DNA of 9,520 bases from Thermoplasmata archaeon (GTDB lineage: Archaea; Thermoplasmatota; Thermoplasmata; Lutacidiplasmatales; UBA184), in the NCBI GenBank assembly GCA_021828085.1, contig JAKATE010000069.1:1-9520 (forward strand). Direction: 5' to 3'. The translations under genes and the position numbers were made by a program. Below, piece by piece: positions 6,475-9,520 of this stretch (within the stretch, counting starts at the first letter, position 1; each line of letters opens with the position of its first letter). The notes under the pieces were generated by a model, which was not told the origin of the DNA, made no database searches, and saw only the letters and a list, made by a program, of their open reading frames with translations.

Positions 6475-6514
6475 GACCGCCCAGTAGGGCCGCTGGCCCC
6501 TCGGTGGTCTCTGG

Positions 6515-6622
6515 ATGAAACGCAGCTCGCGGGTCTGGAAGAAGCGTGGCCACATGCGCTGGAAGTGGCGCAAGAAGCGCATGCGGCGACGCATGCGGGC
6601 CCAGCGGATGCGGGCCCAGTAG
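6515..6622 (+). CDS. rpl41e: Large-subunit ribosomal protein eL41 (L41e), very small
   Basis: A tiny basic protein that binds rRNA and, in eukaryotic ribosomes, forms a bridge between the subunits. The frame encodes 35 residues, about half of them Arg or Lys. From the internal ATG at 6554, MRWKWRKKRMRR matches the near-invariant eL41 core (MRAKWRKKRMRR in the human protein). The 22-residue form from 6554 is close to the usual 25; the 35-residue form adds MKRSSRVWKKRGH. I give the longer start because GGTGGT lies 5 nt before it and no good ribosome-binding site precedes 6554, but either is possible. The C terminus ends MRAQRMRAQ, encoded by a direct 12-nt repeat (6593-6604, 6608-6619). It is easily missed because of its size. 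It has its own TATA-like box and lies opposite two flanking minus-strand transcription units. Confidence 0.8.
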   Translation: MKRSSRVWKKRGHMRWKWRKKRMRRRMRAQRMRAQ

Positions 6623-6659
6623 GGCCCGCTCCACCCTTCCCAACCCCTTCCGTGTCCTT

Positions 6660-6671
6660 TCCTTCGAAGGA
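6660..6671. repeat. 12-bp perfect palindrome between convergent genes
   Basis: TCCTTCGAAGGA is self-complementary and lies in the 55-nt gap between the eL41 stop and the stop of the minus-strand zinc protein gene, 7 nt past the latter's TGA. Pyrimidine-rich DNA (CCCTTCC, CCTTTCC) precedes it on the plus strand. It might be part of a two-way transcription end, but there is no loop and no T run, so this is only a description. Confidence 0.3.
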
Positions 6672-6677
6672 GGGGCG

Positions 6678-6896
6678 TCACCAGGAGGCGCGCTCGAGCT
6701 CCCGCTCCTTGCGGGTGCCCTTCTTCCACTCCTTGTAATGCGTCCGGCACAGATGCGCCCGGCGGGCGTCCGGGAGCGAGGGGAAGACCTTGCGCGCCTC
6801 GCCGATGGCAAGGGACCGCACCGAGGGCTCCGTGCACCCCGGGACGAGGCACGGAGGGTCCGCGCTCGAGCGCCGGGGGGAGGCGGGGGCGCTCAT
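6678..6896 (-). CDS. Small CCCH zinc-binding protein, coupled to sucCD
   Basis: A 72-residue protein with C16-x4-C21 and, 28 residues on, C50-x2-H53 (HLCRTHYKEW). This is a plausible single zinc site formed by two knuckles around a helical middle section (SLAIGEARKVFPSLPDARR). The C terminus is a strongly charged helix, YKEWKKGTRKERELERA, which could contact nucleic acid or a protein partner. The specific family is not recognised and the role is unknown. ATG 6896 overlaps the sucD stop in ATGA, so it is the third gene of the sucC-sucD operon and likely made by translational coupling. The gene ends 55 nt from the convergent eL41 stop. The conserved-looking Cys/His set and the exact overlap make the gene convincing. 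Confidence 0.75.
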   Translation of the reverse strand: MSAPASPRRSSADPPCLVPGCTEPSVRSLAIGEARKVFPSLPDARRAHLCRTHYKEWKKGTRKERELERASW

Positions 6897-7783
6897 GGTT
6901 TCCGGGCGGCGAGCGAGGCCACCGCCTCGCTCACCAGCTTCGGGACCTCGTAGGGGAACTTGGCGACCCGGACCCCCGCTCTCCCGAGGGCGTTGACCTT
7001 GCTCTCGGCCGTGCCCCGGCCCCGGGAGATGATCGCCCCGGCATGCCCCATCCGCTTCCCCTGGGGGGCGGAACGGCCCGCGATGTAGCCGACCACGGGC
7101 TTGTCCATGTGGGCCTCGATGAACTCGGCCGCCTCCTCCTCGGCCACCCCGCCGATCTCCCCCACCATGACCACCACGTCGGTACCGGGGTCCTTCTGGA
7201 AGAGCTCCAGGGCGTCCACGAAGGTGGTCCCGTTCACCGGGTCCCCCCCGAGGCCGACGCAGGTGGACTGACCGAAGCCGGCCTCGGTGACGGAGTTCAC
7301 CATCTCGTAGGTGAGGGTGCCGCTCCGGCTCACTACGCCGACGCGACCGGGCCGGAAGATCACGTTCGGGAGGATGCCCACCTTGGCCCCTCCCGGCGTC
7401 GCGATCCCCGGACAGTTCGGGCCGATGATCCGTGTCCCCCGGCTCCGGGCGTAGTAGAGCATGCTCAGCATGTCGTGGAAGGGGATGTGCTCGGTGATCA
7501 CCACCGCCAACGGGATCCCCGAGTCCACCGTCTCCACCAGCGCGTCTCGGGCGTACGGGGCGGGGACGAAGATGCAGGCCGCATTGGGATGGGTGGCGTC
7601 GACCGCCTCCTCCATCGAGTCGAAGACCGGCACCCCCTCCACCGTCGCCCCTCCCTTGCCCGGGGTGACCCCCGAGACCACTTTCGTCCCGAAGGCGAGC
7701 ATCCCCCGGGTGTGGAGCGTCCCCTGGTGCCCGGTGATGCCCTGGACGACCACCCGGGTCTCCGGCCCGACGAGGACGCTCAT
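6893..7783 (-). CDS. sucD: Succinyl-CoA synthetase, α subunit (ADP/GDP-forming)
   Basis: With SucC it interconverts succinyl-CoA + NDP + phosphate and succinate + NTP + CoA in the cytoplasm (TCA cycle). The 296-residue length is typical. The N-terminal CoA-binding Rossmann fold has GITGHQGTLHT (15-25) and the following segment TPGKGG (40-45). SRSGTLTYE (152-160) and GGDPVNGTTF (179-188) form the ligase domain. The phosphorylated active-site histidine is H247 in GKRMGHAGAI, equivalent to the E. coli α-subunit histidine. The start is ATG 7783, which overlaps the sucC stop in ATGA; the frame stays open further upstream inside sucC, but that extension is antisense-free read-through of a GC-rich frame with no family similarity. 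All catalytic features are intact. Whether ATP or GTP is made cannot be told from sequence by eye. Confidence 0.97.
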   Translation of the reverse strand: MSVLVGPETRVVVQGITGHQGTLHTRGMLAFGTKVVSGVTPGKGGATVEGVPVFDSMEEAVDATHPNAACIFVPAPYARDALVETVDSGIPLAVVITEHIPFHDMLSMLYYARSRGTRIIGPNCPGIATPGGAKVGILPNVIFRPGRVGVVSRSGTLTYEMVNSVTEAGFGQSTCVGLGGDPVNGTTFVDALELFQKDPGTDVVVMVGEIGGVAEEEAAEFIEAHMDKPVVGYIAGRSAPQGKRMGHAGAIISRGRGTAESKVNALGRAGVRVAKFPYEVPKLVSEAVASLAARKP

Positions 7784-8937
7784 GGGGGGCTCCCGGCCAG
7801 GGGCGCGGCCGCCTCCTGGCCCTGCTCCAAGGCGACCACGTGGCGGACGCTCTCGGCGAGGTCGGTGTAGGAGCCCACGCCCCCCGCCTTCAGAATCGCC
7901 ACCCCCTCCTTCTCGTTGTTCCCACGGATCCGCGCCACCATGGGGAACTTCGGAGGCGCCACCTTCATCGCGTCGAGCAGCCCCCGGGCGACGGTGTCGC
8001 AGCGGGTCACTCCGCCGAAGATGTTCACGAAGACCACCTTCGGGCGCGCCTCCGTCATCAGCAGGAAGGCCTCGGCGACCTTCTGGGGGTCGTCGGTCCC
8101 CCCGAGGTCGAGGAAGACCCCGGGACGCCCGCCCTCCTGGAGGAGCACGTCCAGGGTCGCCATGGTGAGCCCTGCCCCGTTGGCGATGACCCCGATGTCC
8201 CCTCCGATCTCGACGAAGGCGATCCCCTTCTCGTGGGCCTTTTCCTCGAGGGGGGTGAGCTCGCCCCGCAACCCCTGGTACTCGGGGTGGCGGAAGAGGG
8301 CGTCGTCCTCGACGATGACCTTGGAGTCCAGTGCCACGAGCCGCTCCCCCGAGACGGCGAGGGGGTTGACCTCGACGAGTTCGGCGTCCTCGTCGAGGAA
8401 CACCTGCCAGAGCGACTGGAGGAGCTTCTCGAGCCCCGCGCCGAGCTTTCCCTGGAGACCGAGCGCCTTGGCGATCTTCTTCCGCTGGTAGGTGACCAGT
8501 CCGGCGAGCGGGTGGACCCAGACCTTCGCGATGGCCTCGTCCGAGACCGACTCGATCTCGACCCCGCCCGAGGCGGAGGCCATGATGACCGGCTCGCGTC
8601 GGGACCGGTCGAGGGTGATGGACAGGTACAGCTCCCGGTCGAGGGGGAGCTTCTCCTCCAGGAGGACGGCGGTGACCCGCTCCCCCTTGAACTCCATGCC
8701 GAGCATCGCCTGGACGGCTTCCCGGGCCTCCCCGGGTCCGTCGGCGAAGCGCACGGCTCCGCCCTTCCCCCGGCCCCCGGCCAGGACCTGCGCCTTCACC
8801 ACGGCGGGGAACGGGACCTCCCCCTTCGCCAGCGCCGCCTCCAGCTCCGACTGCGTCCGGACCAGTACGCCGCGGGGGAGGGGGATCCCGTGCCGACGGA
8901 AGATCTCCTTTCCCCGCCATTCCTCTAGCCGTACCAT
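7780..8937 (-). CDS. sucC: Succinyl-CoA synthetase, β subunit (ATP-grasp)
   Basis: Nucleotide-binding subunit of succinyl-CoA synthetase; 385 residues, the usual length. The ATP-grasp domain begins with a conserved N terminus (KEIFRRHGIPLPRG), then VVKAQVLAGGRGKGG (46-60) for nucleotide binding and ELVEVNPLAV (186-195), whose E/N residues bind Mg2+. The C-terminal ligase domain has IANGAGLTMATLD (251-263), FLDLGG and VNIFGGVTRCD (304-314), where CoA and the swinging phosphohistidine of SucD are received. The start is ATG 8937, with GGGGAG 7 nt upstream and a TATA-like box centred about 36 nt upstream. It is the first gene of sucC-sucD-zinc protein and is divergent from the marC-like gene. No anomaly seen. 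Confidence 0.97.
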   Translation of the reverse strand: MVRLEEWRGKEIFRRHGIPLPRGVLVRTQSELEAALAKGEVPFPAVVKAQVLAGGRGKGGAVRFADGPGEAREAVQAMLGMEFKGERVTAVLLEEKLPLDRELYLSITLDRSRREPVIMASASGGVEIESVSDEAIAKVWVHPLAGLVTYQRKKIAKALGLQGKLGAGLEKLLQSLWQVFLDEDAELVEVNPLAVSGERLVALDSKVIVEDDALFRHPEYQGLRGELTPLEEKAHEKGIAFVEIGGDIGVIANGAGLTMATLDVLLQEGGRPGVFLDLGGTDDPQKVAEAFLLMTEARPKVVFVNIFGGVTRCDTVARGLLDAMKVAPPKFPMVARIRGNNEKEGVAILKAGGVGSYTDLAESVRHVVALEQGQEAAAPLAGSPP

Positions 8938-8967
8938 GTGATCACTCCCCGGCTCGAACCGCCCAAG

Positions 8968-8977
8968 GGTATTTGCG
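8968..8977 (-). promoter_or_regulatory. Promoter of the sucC operon
   Basis: GCAAATACCC on the minus strand is the only A/T-rich stretch near the sucC start, centred about 36 nt before the ATG, giving a leader of about 10 nt. Directly upstream (8973-8984) GCGCAA occurs twice in tandem, and GCGC-AA-GCGC also forms an inverted repeat. This is at the BRE/upstream position where TFB or a regulator could bind. GTGATCAC (8938-8945), next to the start codon, is an 8-bp palindrome. Confidence 0.45.
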
Positions 8978-8989
8978 CTTGCGCGTTCC

Positions 8990-9022
8990 GGGACCGGGAA
9001 GAGGGGGGAGGGGGAACGGGGG
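8990..9022 (+). other. G-run tract with G-quadruplex potential
   Basis: Five runs of three or more G (8990-8992, 8996-8998, 9003-9008, 9010-9014, 9018-9022) are separated by 1-4 nt on the plus strand, meeting the usual G3+N1-7 pattern with one run to spare. It sits between the sucC promoter and the marC-like gene. In a G-rich genome such a tract can arise by chance. Confidence 0.45.
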
Positions 9023-9058
9023 AGATGCCAGGTAGGAGACCGCGTAACCCCCGCCGAC

Positions 9059-9075
9059 CGCGGGGCGACCCCGCG
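9059..9075 (+). other. GC hairpin upstream of the marC-like gene
   Basis: CGCGGGG-CGA-CCCCGCG is a perfect 7-bp stem with a 3-nt loop, ending 23 nt before the marC-like ATG. If transcribed it would be a very stable leader hairpin just above the purine-rich ribosome-binding region (GGGGGAGAGGGG, 9085-9096). If not, it could be a protein-binding inverted repeat. No convincing TATA box is visible for this gene; GCGTAACC near 9045 is a weak candidate. Confidence 0.4.
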
Positions 9076-9098
9076 CTCTTCACCGGGGGAGAGGGGCG

Positions 9099-9520
9099 AT
9101 GAGCGCCCTGGAGTTCACCCTGGCGGCGACGGCCAGCCTGTTCGTCGTGGTGGACCCCATCGGCACCCTCCCGTTCTTCGTGGCCCTGACCCAGGGGTAC
9201 GACGAGCGGGACCGCCGGGTCATGGTGGACCGCGCGATCAGCGTGCTCGGCGGTGTGCTGGTCGCCTTCGCGCTCTTCGGCCGATTCCTCTTTGCCGCCT
9301 TCGGATTCACGCTCTTCGCGGTGGAGATCGCCGGCGGCATCCTGCTCTTCTTCACCGCCTACGAGATGTTCCATGGGGAGATGGGGCAGAAGCTCCCCCC
9401 GGCCACCCGGGAGGAGGCCATCCGGCGCCGGGACGAGCTGGCCGTGGCCCCCCTGGGGATCCCGCTGCTCGCCGGACCGGGCTCGATCGCCACGGTCATG
9501 ACCATCACAGAAGACGGTTA
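9099..9520 (+). CDS. MarC family integral membrane protein, N-terminal part (cut by right edge)
   Basis: The first 140 residues of a MarC/UPF0056-type membrane protein; the family is about 200-220 residues with six helices. The name comes from the E. coli mar locus, but a role in antibiotic resistance was not upheld; amino-acid transport has been proposed for some members and the function is mostly unsettled. Visible are helix 1 with the family motif VVDPIGTLPFF (17-27), helix 2 (about 43-66), helix 3 with FAVEIAGGILLFFTAYEM (73-90), a polar loop (92-115) and the second signature AVAPLGIPLLAGPGSIATVM (115-134). The frame is open to the last base. ATG 9099 follows the purine-rich GGGGGAGAGGGG, a plausible ribosome-binding site. 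The gene is divergent from sucC across 161 nt. Confidence 0.9.
   Translation, partial: MSALEFTLAATASLFVVVDPIGTLPFFVALTQGYDERDRRVMVDRAISVLGGVLVAFALFGRFLFAAFGFTLFAVEIAGGILLFFTAYEMFHGEMGQKLPPATREEAIRRRDELAVAPLGIPLLAGPGSIATVMTITEDG

Noticed and set aside
5572..6487. Plus-strand frames opposite the two hypothetical genes
   Set aside because: Their composition (long Glu/Arg/Pro/Ser runs) looks like complementary-strand shadow, while the minus-strand frames have consistent G/C third positions, promoter spacing and operon layout.
6409..6738. 109-codon plus-strand frame covering the eL41 gene and the end of the zinc protein gene
   Set aside because: It lies in a different frame from eL41, crosses two supported genes and a convergent gap, and shows no family-like sequence.
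7784..8920. Upstream extension of the sucD frame through sucC
   Set aside because: It would overlap all of sucC in another frame and has a repetitive Gly/Arg/Pro composition. ATG 7783 has an exact ATGA overlap and begins a canonical SucD N terminus.
8940..9030. tRNA-like T-arm sequence (GGTTCGAGCC on the minus strand near 8950-8962)
   Set aside because: No acceptor pairing, D-arm or anticodon stem can be built around it, and it sits in the sucC promoter and leader.
1..9520. CRISPR array, insertion sequence, integrase, toxin-antitoxin or defence cassette
   Set aside because: No spaced direct repeats, terminal inverted repeats, transposase or nuclease motifs were seen; gene content is core metabolism, DNA topology and translation.

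Overview
The window reads as a chromosomal segment of a GC-rich archaeon (roughly 70% G+C by eye; nearly all codons end in G or C). The archaeal assignment rests on a complete topoisomerase VI operon (top6B-top6A), a minute eL41-type ribosomal protein gene, a MTHFSD-type 5-formyltetrahydrofolate cyclo-ligase, and isolated A/T-rich TATA-like boxes 25-30 nt upstream of start codons, the spacing expected for archaeal leaderless or near-leaderless transcripts. A Thermoplasmatota-like or other euryarchaeal lineage is my best guess. It is inference, not proof; classical Thermoplasmatales are generally described as lacking Topo VI, so a different order would be more likely.

Layout. 1-803 (+): the end of a proline-rich protein that enters from the left edge, followed by a small two-helix membrane protein. 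768-2304 (-): a polytopic membrane protein with a four-cysteine loop, preceded by the 5-formyltetrahydrofolate cyclo-ligase gene. 2305-2357: a compact divergent promoter with one nearly palindromic TATA-like element placed almost symmetrically between the cyclo-ligase gene (-) and top6B (+). 2358-5481 (+): top6B and top6A, overlapping by 44 nt. 5506-6307 (-): two unrecognised small genes 13 nt apart. 6308-6514: a divergent promoter region. 6515-6622 (+): a 35-codon (or 22-codon) eL41 gene. 6678-8937 (-): sucC, sucD and a small CCCH zinc-binding protein, joined by two successive ATGA stop/start overlaps. 8938-9098: a divergent intergenic region holding a sucC promoter, a G-run tract and a GC hairpin. 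9099-9520 (+): the first 140 codons of a MarC-family membrane protein, cut by the right edge.

How the genes work together. Top6A and Top6B form the A2B2 type IIB topoisomerase that relaxes and decatenates DNA. SucC and SucD form succinyl-CoA synthetase of the TCA cycle, with substrate-level ATP or GTP formation. The cyclo-ligase salvages 5-formyl-folate into the one-carbon pool. The rest are housekeeping (eL41), membrane proteins of unknown role, and four short uncharacterised proteins. I see no mobile element, CRISPR array, rRNA, tRNA, toxin-antitoxin or defence cassette. The window looks like ordinary core genome with several unstudied small genes and some informative promoter architecture, and I found no convincing evidence of a new multi-gene system.
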